Source: Planctomycetota bacterium
Lineage (GTDB): Bacteria > Planctomycetota > UBA1135 > UBA2386
NCBI GenBank assembly: GCA_020638655.1
Contig: JACKIC010000002.1
Location: 496,001-560,000 of the forward strand
DNA length: 64,000 nt
Reading direction: 5' to 3'
A program made the translations under genes and the position numbers. Position 1 is the stretch's first letter; each line of letters starts with the position of its first letter. Below, piece by piece: positions 1-8,809 of this stretch. The notes below the pieces were generated by a model. That model was not told the DNA's origin. It saw only the letters and a program-made list of their open reading frames with translations, and ran no database searches.

Positions 1-2
1 TC

Positions 3-152
3 GAGAAGTTCGACGGAGTGGTCGGGGTCAACATCCAGCAGGGGGACTCGAGCGAGTTCTCGGTCGATTACGACCCGGCGAAGCTCACGCCGCAGCAGAT
101 CGTCGACAAGCTGCACGCGGCCGGCGAGGAGAAGACCACGCTGAAGATGTGA
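3..152 (+). CDS. Heavy-metal-associated (HMA) domain protein, C-terminal fragment
   Basis: The window opens inside this gene; the last 49 codons are visible and end at TGA 150-152. The visible part contains a strand FDGVVGVNIQ, then FSVDYDPAKLTPQQIVDKLHAAG. This is the beta-alpha half of the small ferredoxin-like HMA fold, in which a 'V.Y.P.K.T.QI...I...G' pattern ends the domain. The metal-binding CxxC loop would lie before the window start and cannot be seen. By family it would be a metallochaperone-like or mercury/copper-binding domain, free-standing or the end of a larger exported protein. The family call rests on the C-terminal pattern only. Confidence 0.6.
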   Translation, partial: EKFDGVVGVNIQQGDSSEFSVDYDPAKLTPQQIVDKLHAAGEEKTTLKM

Positions 153-277
153 GCTGCGTGTGCACGCGGGTCGGGGAAAGGTTCCCGGCCCGTGCTGTGT
201 GATGCGAGTGTTGTGGCGTCTCGCTAAGGTGGCCCGCCCGTCGTTTGCCAATTCTCGGCACGCGTCACGTAGCGACC

Positions 278-3200
278 ATGATGCCTTCGCCACACGCCCT
301 CGCCCGTTGGCTGCTCTGTACCGTCGCGGCTGCCGCGACGTCGAGCGCGGACCTCTTCGCCCAGGCAGAACGCCCGCCCGAGGCCGTCGCGCTGGCGATC
401 GGCATGCAGCAGCGCGGTCTGCACGAAGAAGCCGCGCGCTACTTCGGCGAGTTTCTCGCCAAGAACAAGAGCGGCCCGTTCGTCGCCGAGGCGCAGTACC
501 GGCTCGGCGTCAGCCAGGTCGAACTCGGCCGCGGCGACGCGGCGATCGTCTCCTTCACCGCCGCGTTGAAGGGGGCCGGCAAGGACTTCGTGCTCCGGCC
601 CGAGTGTCGCTACCGGCTCGGCAACCAGCTGCAGGCGGCGAAGAAGTTCGCGGCGGCCGCCGCGCAGTTCGAGGCGCTGCGCGGCGAGGTCGGAGCGGAT
701 CACTACCTGCTCGCCGCCGCGGCCTACGCGGAGGGCGAATGCCGCCGCGACGCCGGCGAGGACAAGAAGGCCGTGGTGGCGTTCGCTGCCGCCGCCGCGG
801 CCGCCAAGGGCGAGCAGGCGGCGTACGCGTTCCCGGCGCTCTACCAGCAGGGCTTCGGCGAACTGCGCCAGCAGCGTTACGAGGCGGCCGCGATCGCGTT
901 CGCCCAGGCTGCCCCCGCGGCGCCCGACGACAACTCGCGCGGCGAGTGCTGGTTCCTGTGCGGCGACGCGGCGCTGCGCATCCCCGATCTCGACGCGGCG
1001 CAGCAGGCGTTCGAGCGCGCCGTCGCCAAACCCGGCGACTTCGTCGACGACGCCTGGCACGGCATGGGGTTCGTCGCGATCCGGCGCGGCGACGGCGCGG
1101 CGGCGCGCCGCTGCTTCGCGCACGTCACCGACGAGCACCCCGACTCGCCGCTGCTGGCCAGCGCGCGGCTCGAGATCGCGCGCGCGTGGTATCGCGACGG
1201 CGAGCAGGCCAAGGCGCTGGCCATGTTGCAGAAGTTGCTGGCGAGCAACCCTGGCGAGGACCTCGGCCGCCAGGCGCGCGAACTGCAGGGGCTGTGCGCG
1301 CTCGCCGGCGGCGACGCCGCCGCTGCGGTCGCCGACCTCGAGAAGGCGCTCGCGGCGGCCTCGGCCGCCGATCGACCGCGCCTGTCGGTCGCGGTGGGCG
1401 AGGCCTACGCCAATCTGCAGCAGTGGGACAAGGCGCTCGCCGCCTACCAGCAGGTGCCCGAAGGCGCTCCCGTCGACCTGCGCGGCGACGCGCTCTACGG
1501 CGCGTGCTTCGCGCTGCACGCGCTCGGCCGCTTCGCGGAGTCGAGCGAACGCGCCGGCCAGCTGCTGAAGCTGCAGCCGCGGCATCGGCTCGCCGACGAG
1601 GCCGAGTTCGCGGTCGCCGAGAACCTGTTCGCGCTGCAGCGCTACGAAGAGGCCGAGAAGGCCTACGTGGGCTTCGGCAGCCAGCAACAGCGCAGCGCCG
1701 AGCTGCGCAGCAAGGCCGCGTTCAAGGGCGCCTGGTGCCGTTACCTGCGCGGCGACAAGAAGGCCGCGGCGGCGCAATTCGCCGCGGTGAGCAAGCAGCA
1801 GTCGCCGTTCGCCGAGGAGGCTCTGGCGATGCAGGCCCTGGCGCTCGGCGAGGCCGGTGACGACGACGCGGCGCTGGCGACCGCCGACCAGTATCTGGCG
1901 CGCTACCCACAAGGCGCGTTCGTAGATCGTTCGCAGCGCGTCGCCGCGCGTGTACTCAAGCAGCGCGGCGACCTCGCCGGCGCGCGCCAGCGCCTGGCCC
2001 GCGCCACCGCCGCGGCCAGCAAGCAGCGCGACTTCGACGCCGGCGCCGACCGCCTCGAGCAGGCCGACCTGGCGCTGCAGCAGGGCGACTTCGCGGCGGC
2101 CGACCAGCTGTATGCGCAGCTCACCGAGCGCAAGGACGTGGTCGGCGCGCGCGCCTGCACGGGCCGCGCCTGGTGCGCGTTCGAGCTCGGCGACGACGCC
2201 GCCTGCGGCAAGTGGCTCGGCGCCGCCGAGCAGCACCCCGCGCTCGGCGACGAGGCCGCGGCGGCGCTCGACCTGCGGATCGCGCTGCTGCACCGCCAGC
2301 AGGACTGGAAGGCCGCGACTGCGGCAGCCCAGCGGTTCGTCGAGCGCTTCCCGCAGCACCCGCGCGCAGCGCAGAACCGCTACGCGCTCGGCGTCGCCCA
2401 GGCGCGCGGCGGCGACCCCAAGGCGGCGCGCAAGACGCTCGCCGACCTGGCCAAGAGCGGTGGGCATCCGCGCGCCGACCTGGTGGCCTACGAGCTCGCC
2501 TGGGCGTGCCGTCGCGACGGCGACGAGGCCGCCGCGCTGGCCGCGTTCGCGCAGGTCGTCGCGACCAGCAAGGACGTCGACCTCGCCGGTGAGGCGCGGC
2601 TGCACCTGGGCACCGCGGCGCTGGCCAAGAACGACCTGGCGGCCGCACGCACGCAGCTCGGCGCGGTGCAGGGGCGGCACCGGGGGCGCGCGCTCTACCA
2701 GCTGGCCTTCGCCGAGTTCGACGGCGGCAAGCAGGACCGCAAGCGGTTGCAGGCGGCGCGCGACCTCTGCGCGCAGGTCGCGGCGATCGAGGGCGAAGAG
2801 CTCGCGCCCGAGGCGCTCTACCTCGGCGCCGAGAGCTGCCTGTCGCTCGAGGACCGGCGCGGCGCGGCCGAGCGGCTGACGGCGCTGCTGAAGCAGGCGC
2901 CGCAGCACGAGCGCGCGCCGCGTGCCCGGCTGCTGCTCGGCGAATGCGCGGTCGCGCTCGGCGACGGCGACGCCGCGGTCGCGCCGCTCGAGCAGTTCCT
3001 GCGCGACAAGCCCGACAAGGCGCTGGCCGCGCGTGCGCAGCTCGCGCTCGGGCGGGCGCGGCTGCTGCGCGGCGAACACGACCGCGCCGAACAGGCGCTG
3101 GGCGCGGCGATCGACCTCGACGACGGCCCGGTGGCCGCCGAGGCGCAGTTCCGGATCGGCGAGGCGCGCCACGCGCACGGTGACCGCGCCGGCGCGATCG

Positions 3201-3391
3201 ACGCGTTCGTCAAGCTGCCGATCCTCTACGCGCAGGCCGAGTGGGTGCGCCGCGGGCTGCTGCAGGCCGGGCTCACCTACCTCGAGCTCGGGCAGCGCGA
3301 CAAGGCGGCGCGGGTGCTCGAGGAACTCGTCGCGAAGTATCCGAACAGCGAGGAAGCCGCGGCCGCCCAGAAACACCTGCGCGACGGTTGA
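278..3391 (+). CDS. Large exported TPR-repeat protein
   Basis: The protein has about 1037 residues. The first residues (basic H/R region, then LLCTVAAAATSS and an AQA-type cleavage site) form a signal peptide. I chose the double ATG at 278/281 because an upstream TTG at 245 would bury the signal in an unrelated leader. The rest is a run of tetratricopeptide/Sel1-like helical hairpins, seen as recurring 'A...Y.LG....LG....A...F..AL' units such as RYEEAEKAYVGF and GDRAGAIDAFVKL. No enzyme motif is visible. It sits 17 bases ahead of ExbB- and ExbD-like genes on the same strand, which suggests a periplasmic partner or scaffold of that complex (inference). It resembles the YbgF/CpoB role beside TolQ-TolR, but it is much longer and no homology is claimed. 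Confidence 0.8.
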   Translation: MMPSPHALARWLLCTVAAAATSSADLFAQAERPPEAVALAIGMQQRGLHEEAARYFGEFLAKNKSGPFVAEAQYRLGVSQVELGRGDAAIVSFTAALKGAGKDFVLRPECRYRLGNQLQAAKKFAAAAAQFEALRGEVGADHYLLAAAAYAEGECRRDAGEDKKAVVAFAAAAAAAKGEQAAYAFPALYQQGFGELRQQRYEAAAIAFAQAAPAAPDDNSRGECWFLCGDAALRIPDLDAAQQAFERAVAKPGDFVDDAWHGMGFVAIRRGDGAAARRCFAHVTDEHPDSPLLASARLEIARAWYRDGEQAKALAMLQKLLASNPGEDLGRQARELQGLCALAGGDAAAAVADLEKALAAASAADRPRLSVAVGEAYANLQQWDKALAAYQQVPEGAPVDLRGDALYGACFALHALGRFAESSERAGQLLKLQPRHRLADEAEFAVAENLFALQRYEEAEKAYVGFGSQQQRSAELRSKAAFKGAWCRYLRGDKKAAAAQFAAVSKQQSPFAEEALAMQALALGEAGDDDAALATADQYLARYPQGAFVDRSQRVAARVLKQRGDLAGARQRLARATAAASKQRDFDAGADRLEQADLALQQGDFAAADQLYAQLTERKDVVGARACTGRAWCAFELGDDAACGKWLGAAEQHPALGDEAAAALDLRIALLHRQQDWKAATAAAQRFVERFPQHPRAAQNRYALGVAQARGGDPKAARKTLADLAKSGGHPRADLVAYELAWACRRDGDEAAALAAFAQVVATSKDVDLAGEARLHLGTAALAKNDLAAARTQLGAVQGRHRGRALYQLAFAEFDGGKQDRKRLQAARDLCAQVAAIEGEELAPEALYLGAESCLSLEDRRGAAERLTALLKQAPQHERAPRARLLLGECAVALGDGDAAVAPLEQFLRDKPDKALAARAQLALGRARLLRGEHDRAEQALGAAIDLDDGPVAAEAQFRIGEARHAHGDRAGAIDAFVKLPILYAQAEWVRRGLLQAGLTYLELGQRDKAARVLEELVAKYPNSEEAAAAQKHLRDG

Positions 3392-3408
3392 TCGATCCGG
3401 TGCCAACG

Positions 3409-4119
3409 ATGGACAAGCTCATGCTCACGAACCTGCCGCAGGAACCGAACGTGCTCGGCACGATCGGTGAGTTCTTCGCCGACGGTGGCCTGTTGATGTG
3501 GCCGATCCTCGGCTGCTCGGTCGTCGTCGTCGGCATTGCCATCGAGCGTTACCTGAGCCTGCGGCAGGGGCGGTTGCTGCCGCGGGTCGTGGTCGACGCG
3601 GTCGAACAGGTCGTGCACGGCCACGCCGAGGTCATCGCGCCGGGCATCCTCGAGGCGCAGGCCCCGGCCGCGCGCGTGCTGGCCGCGGGGCTGCGGCGGC
3701 GCGGGTTCCTGCTGGCCGACATCGAGAAGGCCATGGAGGACCAGCTCGACAAGGAGGCGGCGGCGCTGCGCGCCAACGTGCGCGGCATCACGCTGATGGT
3801 CGCGGTGGCGCCGCTGCTCGGGCTGCTCGGCACGGTGCTGGGCATCGCCGACGCGTTCGCGGTGGTCGAGCGCACGGGCCTCGGCAAGGCCGAGAGCAGC
3901 GAGGCGCTGGCGGCGGGCATCAAGGTCGCCCTCTACACGACGATCTTCGGGCTCGGCGTGGCGATCCCGGCGACCCTGCTGGCCGCGCACCTGCAGACCA
4001 GGGTGCGGCGGCTGTGCGGCGCGATCGGCGACGCGGTGGCGCCGGCGATCGAACCGCTGGCGCGGCTCGGGCAGAAGATCGCGCAGCGCCAGCAGGACGA
4101 GGACACCCATGCGGCATGA
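3409..4119 (+). CDS. MotA/TolQ/ExbB family proton-channel protein
   Basis: This 236-residue inner-membrane protein has the family's three-helix plan. A first helix (LLMWPILGCSVVVVGIAIERY) lies near residues 25-45, followed by a long cytoplasmic region, then a second helix VAVAPLLGLLGTVLGI and a third YTTIFGLGVAIPATLLA. The GLLGTV...F segment and the small-residue third helix are the family signature. With ExbD it uses the proton gradient to drive work across the envelope. I chose the ATG at 3409, 17 bases after the TPR gene; an ATG four codons later is also possible. The last 11 bases overlap the exbD-like start, so the two are translationally coupled. No TonB or TolA gene is visible here. 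Confidence 0.9.
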   Translation: MDKLMLTNLPQEPNVLGTIGEFFADGGLLMWPILGCSVVVVGIAIERYLSLRQGRLLPRVVVDAVEQVVHGHAEVIAPGILEAQAPAARVLAAGLRRRGFLLADIEKAMEDQLDKEAAALRANVRGITLMVAVAPLLGLLGTVLGIADAFAVVERTGLGKAESSEALAAGIKVALYTTIFGLGVAIPATLLAAHLQTRVRRLCGAIGDAVAPAIEPLARLGQKIAQRQQDEDTHAA

Positions 4120-4525
4120 CGGCGGCGAGGAGGAGCGCGACGAAGGCATCAACCTGATGCCGTTGATCGACGTGGTGTTCCTGCTGCTGATCTTCTTCCT
4201 GGCGGCGACGACGTTCGCGCGCGAGGAGGTCGAGCTCGACCTGCGCTTGCCCGAGGCCAAGAGCGGCACCGCGAGCGCCCCGGCCAAGCCTCTGGTCGTC
4301 AACCTGCTCGCCGACGGGCGCATCTCGGTCGACGGCCGCGACGTCACCATGGAGGCGCTGCGGCAGAAGCTCGCCGCCGCGGGCGGCCGCAACCAGGACC
4401 AGTCGGTGCTGGTGCGCGGCGATCGCGACGCGCAGTTCGGCATCGGCCTGCAGGTGCTCGACGCCTGCCGGCTCGCGAAGATCACCAAGGTCGACTTCGC
4501 CGCGCTGCCGGCGAGCAAGAACTGA
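4109..4525 (+). CDS. ExbD/TolR family biopolymer transport protein
   Basis: The protein has 138 residues: a short acidic cytoplasmic tail, one membrane helix (INLMPLIDVVFLLLIFFL) and a small periplasmic domain. Asp21 in the LIDVVF motif matches the essential protonatable Asp of ExbD/TolR. The periplasmic part shows the usual 'V.L.ADG.I.VDGR.V....L...L' pattern and ends after a single conserved domain of normal length. It overlaps the ExbB-like gene by 11 bases and lies 6 bases before the next large membrane protein, so all three probably form one complex (inference). Confidence 0.92.
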   Translation: MRHDGGEEERDEGINLMPLIDVVFLLLIFFLAATTFAREEVELDLRLPEAKSGTASAPAKPLVVNLLADGRISVDGRDVTMEALRQKLAAAGGRNQDQSVLVRGDRDAQFGIGLQVLDACRLAKITKVDFAALPASKN

Positions 4526-4531
4526 CGCGAC

Positions 4532-7500
4532 ATGGCGATCCGGGAGGGCACACGACGGTGGCTGCTGCGCCTTGCGTGGGCGGGGTTGATCGCGTCGTTG
4601 TCGCTGTGGCTCGGCCTGTGGCTGGGACGGCCGCTCTACTACACCGACGGTGTGCAGCAGCTGCGCGCCGACGAGCTGCAGGCCGACGGCATGTTGCGCT
4701 GGTCGCCGCCCGAGGTGGTCGCCGAGCTGCCCGGCAGGGTCAGCGGCCGCGTCGCGCAGCTGCCCGACGGCCGGCTCTGCTACGGCCGGCTGCAGCCCGA
4801 CGGCACCAGCGACCTGGTGGTGTTCGATCCGCGCCTGCCGCAGAACGCGCCCGAGCCCGCCTACGGCCTGAACAGCGCGCACAACGAACTCGCCCCGGCG
4901 CTCGGTCCGGACGGCGTGCTCTACTTCGCCTCGGACCGTCCGGGCGGCTTCGGCGGCTACGACCTCTACGCCAGCCGGCTGGAGCGCGGCGGGTTCGCGC
5001 CGCCGGTGCCGCTGGCCGCGATCAACACCGCGCGCGACGAGACCGATCCGGCGCCGTCGCCGGACGGCAGCACGCTGGTGTTCGTGCGCATCGACGAGGA
5101 GCAACGCGGCCCGGACGACGGCCGGCTGTTCCGGTTCGCGCTCGGCGGCGAACTCGACGCGGTGCCCTTGTTCGAGGAGCCCCTGGGGCAGCGGCAGGCG
5201 CGGCGCGCCGATCGCGACCCGGCGTTCAGCGCCGACGGCGCAGAGCTGTGGTTCGTGCGCAAGGCGTTGGGTGAGCCGGCGCAACTGTTGCGTGTCAGCG
5301 TGCACCAGGGCCAGTGGGACCGGGTGCGTCCGGCGAACGCGCACTGGGGCCTCGGCGCCGTGCGCGCGCCGTCGCCGAGCGCCGACGGGCTGCATCTCTA
5401 CGTGCTGCAACCCGGTCGCGGCGAAGACGCCAGTGACCTGTGGTACGTGTCGACCGCGAGCGAAGTGCACCCGTTCTGGCTCGGCCAGCGCTGGCTCGAG
5501 TGGCTGTTGCTCGGCGTCGCGCTGACCTGCCTCTTGCTGCTCGTGCTGCTGTATCTGGGGCGGCGCTGGACCGCGCTGGACCTGTTGGTGCAGTGCCTGC
5601 TGCTGTCGCTGCTCTTGCACCTGCTGTTGTTCTTGTGGCTGATGGGGGTCGAGATCACCGGCGCCCTGCTGCCGGGCGACGATGCCGGCGCCGGGCTCGA
5701 GGTGTCGATCGTCACCAGCAGCAGCGCCGCCGGTGGCGGTGGCGCGGACGGTCAGGTGCAGCAGGACCTCGCCGCGATGGTGCGGTTCGAGGGGCGTGAG
5801 AACGCCATCGCCGCGGCTGCGCCGGGCGCCGCGCTCGAGAAGGCCAACGCCTCCGAGGCGCTCTCGGGGCCCGAGGCCGAACTGCGCGAGGCGTCCTCGG
5901 CGGGCGGCAGTGAAGTCGCTGCGCCGGCGACCAGCATGCAGGACGCGGCGGCGGCGGCATCCTTGCGCGACGGGGCCGCAGTGCAGCAGGCCGTCGATGC
6001 CGCGCCACTGCCGACGGTCGCGTCCTCTGCGGACGCTGCCGCCGCGGCTGCGTCGCCAGAACGGGCGCGCGCCGGAGCGAGTGAGGCCGGCATCGTCGTC
6101 CAAGCGCCAGGCGCCAACCTCGCCGCGGCGGCGTTCTCGGGCTCGGGCGCCCTGGCCGCGAGCGCGCCATCGCCGGCGGTGCCCTCGGCTCGGTCGGTGG
6201 CCGTCGCGCAGTCGGCGGTCAGCGACGCCGCGCCCATGCGCGCGCCACCCGGCGCCGAGCGCGCCGACGAGGCGCCCGCGGCCCTGCCGGTGACGGCCGC
6301 CGCGCTGCCCGCGACAGGGCCCGCTGCCGCGGCGAGCACCGCGCCCGCGGCGCCGCGCGCCCAGCGCAGCGAAGTGGCGGCTGGCGGCGCCGAGGAAGTG
6401 CTCGTCGCGCGGCCCGGGTCGGCGCTCGCCGGACCCAGCGGCTCGACGAGCACCGCGCCTGCCGCGGCGTTGCCGGCTGCGCCCGCGCCGGTCGCGCGCG
6501 CCGCCGTGCCCGCACCCGGCAAGCTGCGCGACGACGCGTCGATCGCGGCAGCTGCCCCCGCGTCCCCAGGCCGCGGCGGCCGACGCCGCGACGCCGATCG
6601 CGAGCGCCGCGTTGCCGACCCTGCAGGCCGGCGCTGCCAACGCCGCGGTCGCGGCGCGCGCGGCGCCGCGCGCCGAAGTCCGCGAACCCGCCGCGCCGCT
6701 GCAGGCGCCGAGCCTGATGGCCGCCGCTGGTGCGGCGCGCCGCGAAGCCGAGCGCGCGGTTCCCGCGCCGACGACGGCGCCGCGCCGCAACGGACCGCCG
6801 CGGCCGCTGGCCGCGCTGCGCGATGCCGCCGCACCGCAGGCTGCGAGCCGACCGAGCGCCGCTGCGGCGCCAGCGGCCGCCCACGTCGCCGAGGTCGGGG
6901 CGCTGCCCGCGCTGGCAGGGCCCGCCGCCGCGGTGTTGGCGCCGCCCGAGCGCGCGCCGCGTCGTCGCGGCTGGGCATCGCAGCCGCTGCGGCGCCGGCG
7001 CCGCCGGGTTCCCTGTGGTCGCGCACGCCGCTCGAGCCGCTGGTGGTGGCCGCGGAGCTGCGCGAACACAACGCCTACAGCAACCGCTTCGGACCGGCCA
7101 AGGCAGCGGCGATCGAGCAGTTCGGCGGCAGCGCCGACACCGAACGCGCCGTGCGCGACGGTCTGCGTTACCTGGCCAGCATCCAGAACCGCGACGGGTC
7201 GTGGGGGGATCGGCGCCGCTTCGACGACAAGTACGGGCTCGTCTACGTCGGCAAGTCGGCGCTGTGTGTGCTCGCGTTCCTGGGCGCCGGCCACACGCCG
7301 ACCTCGAACACCGAGCACAGCCAGGTGGTGCGGCGCGCGCTCGATCACCTGCTGGCGCTGCAGGACGCCGACGACGGCGCCTTCGGGCCCAGCAGCTGCT
7401 ACGGCCACGGCATTGCCACCTACGCGATCGCCGAGTGTTACGGGCTCACCAAGGACCCCGCGCTGCGCCGTCCGCTCGAGAACGCGCTGGTCTGGCTGCT

Positions 7501-8179
7501 CGCGCACCAGGGGCCGCGCAAGGACCGCAAGAACCGCGGCGGCTGGGGCTACTTCTCGCCGGGGTTGCAGGCCGAGGACAGCTACGCGCGCATCTCGGTC
7601 ACCGCGTGGATGGTGATGGCGCTCGAGTCGGCCCGGATGTCGGGCATCGAACTGCCGACCGAGGTGTTGCCGCGCGCGCGGGAGTACCTCGAGCTCTCGT
7701 TCGATCAGCCCAATGGCTGGTTCCGCTACAACCAGAACCCGAGCCGCCTGCGCTCGCAGTGGCCGACGCTGCCGGCGAGCACGCCGGCGGGGGCCTTCTG
7801 CCTGATGCTGCTCGGCGTCGAGGCGGACGACCCCCGGGTCGTCGCCGCGGTCGACTACACGGTCGAGCGCCGGCCGCAGCGCTACAAGAAGTACCGCGAC
7901 GACGACTTCGTGCTCGGCGGCCAGGGCAACGTCTACTTCTGGTACTACGGCTCGCTGGCCTGCTTCCTGCGCGGCGGCGAAGCCTGGGAGCGCTGGAACG
8001 AACGCCTCAAGACGGTGCTGCCGGCCGCGCAGGCGGAAGACGGCTCGTTCCCGCCGATCGACACCTATGCCGACTATGCCGGCGATTCGGCCACGGATCG
8101 CAGCTACACGACGGCGATGTGCGTGCTGAGCCTGGAGGTCTACTACCGCTACTTCACGCCGCTGCTGGTGGGGCGCTGA
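4532..8179 (+). CDS. Membrane protein with PD40 repeats, Ala/Pro linker and squalene-cyclase-like domain
   Basis: The protein has 1215 residues as read. An N-terminal helix (LLRLAWAGLIASLSLWLGLWL) is followed by PD40/WD40-like repeats, for example DGVLYFASDRPGG, SPDGSTLVFVR and FSADGAELWFV. Two strong helices lie near residues 320-380, then a low-complexity Ala/Pro linker. The C-terminal ~370 residues are an alpha/alpha-barrel prenyltransferase/squalene-oxidase-repeat domain (LRYLASIQNRDGSWGD, DHLLALQDADDGAFG, NRGGWGYFSP). The usual cyclase DxDD motif is not evident, so a catalytic role is unproven. From about 6560 to 6970 the Ala-rich linker continues in the +1 frame while the annotated frame turns Arg-rich. 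Two compensating one-base indels are therefore likely. It follows exbD by 6 bases. Confidence 0.72.
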   Translation: MAIREGTRRWLLRLAWAGLIASLSLWLGLWLGRPLYYTDGVQQLRADELQADGMLRWSPPEVVAELPGRVSGRVAQLPDGRLCYGRLQPDGTSDLVVFDPRLPQNAPEPAYGLNSAHNELAPALGPDGVLYFASDRPGGFGGYDLYASRLERGGFAPPVPLAAINTARDETDPAPSPDGSTLVFVRIDEEQRGPDDGRLFRFALGGELDAVPLFEEPLGQRQARRADRDPAFSADGAELWFVRKALGEPAQLLRVSVHQGQWDRVRPANAHWGLGAVRAPSPSADGLHLYVLQPGRGEDASDLWYVSTASEVHPFWLGQRWLEWLLLGVALTCLLLLVLLYLGRRWTALDLLVQCLLLSLLLHLLLFLWLMGVEITGALLPGDDAGAGLEVSIVTSSSAAGGGGADGQVQQDLAAMVRFEGRENAIAAAAPGAALEKANASEALSGPEAELREASSAGGSEVAAPATSMQDAAAAASLRDGAAVQQAVDAAPLPTVASSADAAAAAASPERARAGASEAGIVVQAPGANLAAAAFSGSGALAASAPSPAVPSARSVAVAQSAVSDAAPMRAPPGAERADEAPAALPVTAAALPATGPAAAASTAPAAPRAQRSEVAAGGAEEVLVARPGSALAGPSGSTSTAPAAALPAAPAPVARAAVPAPGKLRDDASIAAAAPASPGRGGRRRDADRERRVADPAGRRCQRRGRGARGAARRSPRTRRAAAGAEPDGRRWCGAPRSRARGSRADDGAAPQRTAAAAGRAARCRRTAGCEPTERRCGASGRPRRRGRGAARAGRARRRGVGAARARAASSRLGIAAAAAPAPPGSLWSRTPLEPLVVAAELREHNAYSNRFGPAKAAAIEQFGGSADTERAVRDGLRYLASIQNRDGSWGDRRRFDDKYGLVYVGKSALCVLAFLGAGHTPTSNTEHSQVVRRALDHLLALQDADDGAFGPSSCYGHGIATYAIAECYGLTKDPALRRPLENALVWLLAHQGPRKDRKNRGGWGYFSPGLQAEDSYARISVTAWMVMALESARMSGIELPTEVLPRAREYLELSFDQPNGWFRYNQNPSRLRSQWPTLPASTPAGAFCLMLLGVEADDPRVVAAVDYTVERRPQRYKKYRDDDFVLGGQGNVYFWYYGSLACFLRGGEAWERWNERLKTVLPAAQAEDGSFPPIDTYADYAGDSATDRSYTTAMCVLSLEVYYRYFTPLLVGR
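6555..6970 (+). other. Linker segment apparently read out of frame (two compensating indels)
   Basis: Inside the 4532-8179 gene the reading frame changes composition abruptly. Before about 6560 the linker reads as Ala/Pro/Ser. From there to about 6970 the annotated frame gives GGRRRDADRERRVADP-like Arg-rich text, while the frame one base later reads PQAAAADAATPIASAALPTL, exactly in the style of the flanks. Near 6965 the annotated frame again gives RLGIAAAAAPAPPG and runs into the cyclase-like domain. One extra base in the C-runs at 6555-6567 and one missing base near 6955-6970 would repair it. No stop codon interrupts the shifted segment, so the gene stays open. Confidence 0.6.
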
Positions 8180-8240
8180 CGGCCGCTCCGGCCCGCGAGG
8201 GGTGCGAAACACGGGGCCGATCGCTACGTTCTTCCGCCCG

Positions 8241-8798
8241 ATGAGCAAGGCGATGAATCCCGTGTTCAAGACGTTGGTGCTGACCATGGCCGGCACCATC
8301 CTCGTCTACTACGGCGTGGGCGCGATCCTGGCCAACGAGTGGGTCGTCGAGACCTCGCGCAGCGTCACCGCGCCGCCGGCGAAGGTCGCCGCCGTGCTCG
8401 GCGACTTCGCCACCTGGAAGGACTGGTCGCAGATGGACGCCAACCTCGGCCCCGAGACGCAACGCGAGGTGTCGGGCGCGCCGGGAACGGTCGGTCACGC
8501 GATCACCTGGCGCGGCGGGCAGGGCCTGGCGCGACTGCAGCTCGTCGAGGTCACGCCGGCTTCGATCCGCTACGAGTTCACGCGGCAGTTGCCCGGCGAA
8601 CAGGAGCTGCTGCTCAGCGGCCGCGGCCAGGTGTCCTGGGTGGCCGAGGGCACCGGCAGCAAGGTGACCTGGCGCGACGAGGGCAAGTGGGACAGCATGC
8701 CGGGCCGCTGGATCGGCTGGTTCGGCGCGTTGCAGGAGCGCATGCGCCAGATCCAGAACAGCAGTCTCGAAGGGCTCGAGCGCGCGGCCGCCCGATGA
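8241..8798 (+). CDS. SRPBCC (START-like) family protein with N-terminal membrane anchor
   Basis: The protein is 185 residues from the ATG at 8241; an ATG at 8253 or a GTG at 8202 is also possible. After a helix (TLVLTMAGTILVYYGVGAIL) it shows the polyketide-cyclase/dehydrase pattern: 'V..TSRSVTAPPAKVAAVLGDFATWKDWSQMD', which opens the helix-grip fold, then a beta-sheet (VSWVAEGTGSKVTWRDEG) and a C-terminal helix over the cavity. Such domains bind hydrophobic ligands; no specific ligand can be read here. The N-terminal helix suggests tethering to the cytoplasmic membrane. It is 61 bases downstream of the cyclase-like gene and converges on the next, minus-strand gene with an 11-base gap. Confidence 0.8.
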   Translation: MSKAMNPVFKTLVLTMAGTILVYYGVGAILANEWVVETSRSVTAPPAKVAAVLGDFATWKDWSQMDANLGPETQREVSGAPGTVGHAITWRGGQGLARLQLVEVTPASIRYEFTRQLPGEQELLLSGRGQVSWVAEGTGSKVTWRDEGKWDSMPGRWIGWFGALQERMRQIQNSSLEGLERAAAR

Positions 8799-8809
8799 GC
8801 TGAAGGGCC

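Noticed and set aside
224..3406. Open frame of about 1060 codons on the minus strand opposite the TPR gene
   Set aside because: It is an antisense shadow of the TPR gene. Very high GC removes stops from opposite frames, and the translation is Arg/Leu/Gly-rich with no domain or signal peptide.
5800..6560. Ala-codon-rich region that looks like a DNA repeat
   Set aside because: It is low-complexity coding sequence without a regular repeat unit; it forms the protein linker.
3920..8299. Open frame of about 1459 codons on the minus strand opposite exbD and the PD40/cyclase gene
   Set aside because: The plus strand encodes recognisable ExbD, PD40 and cyclase-like domains. The antisense translation has none.
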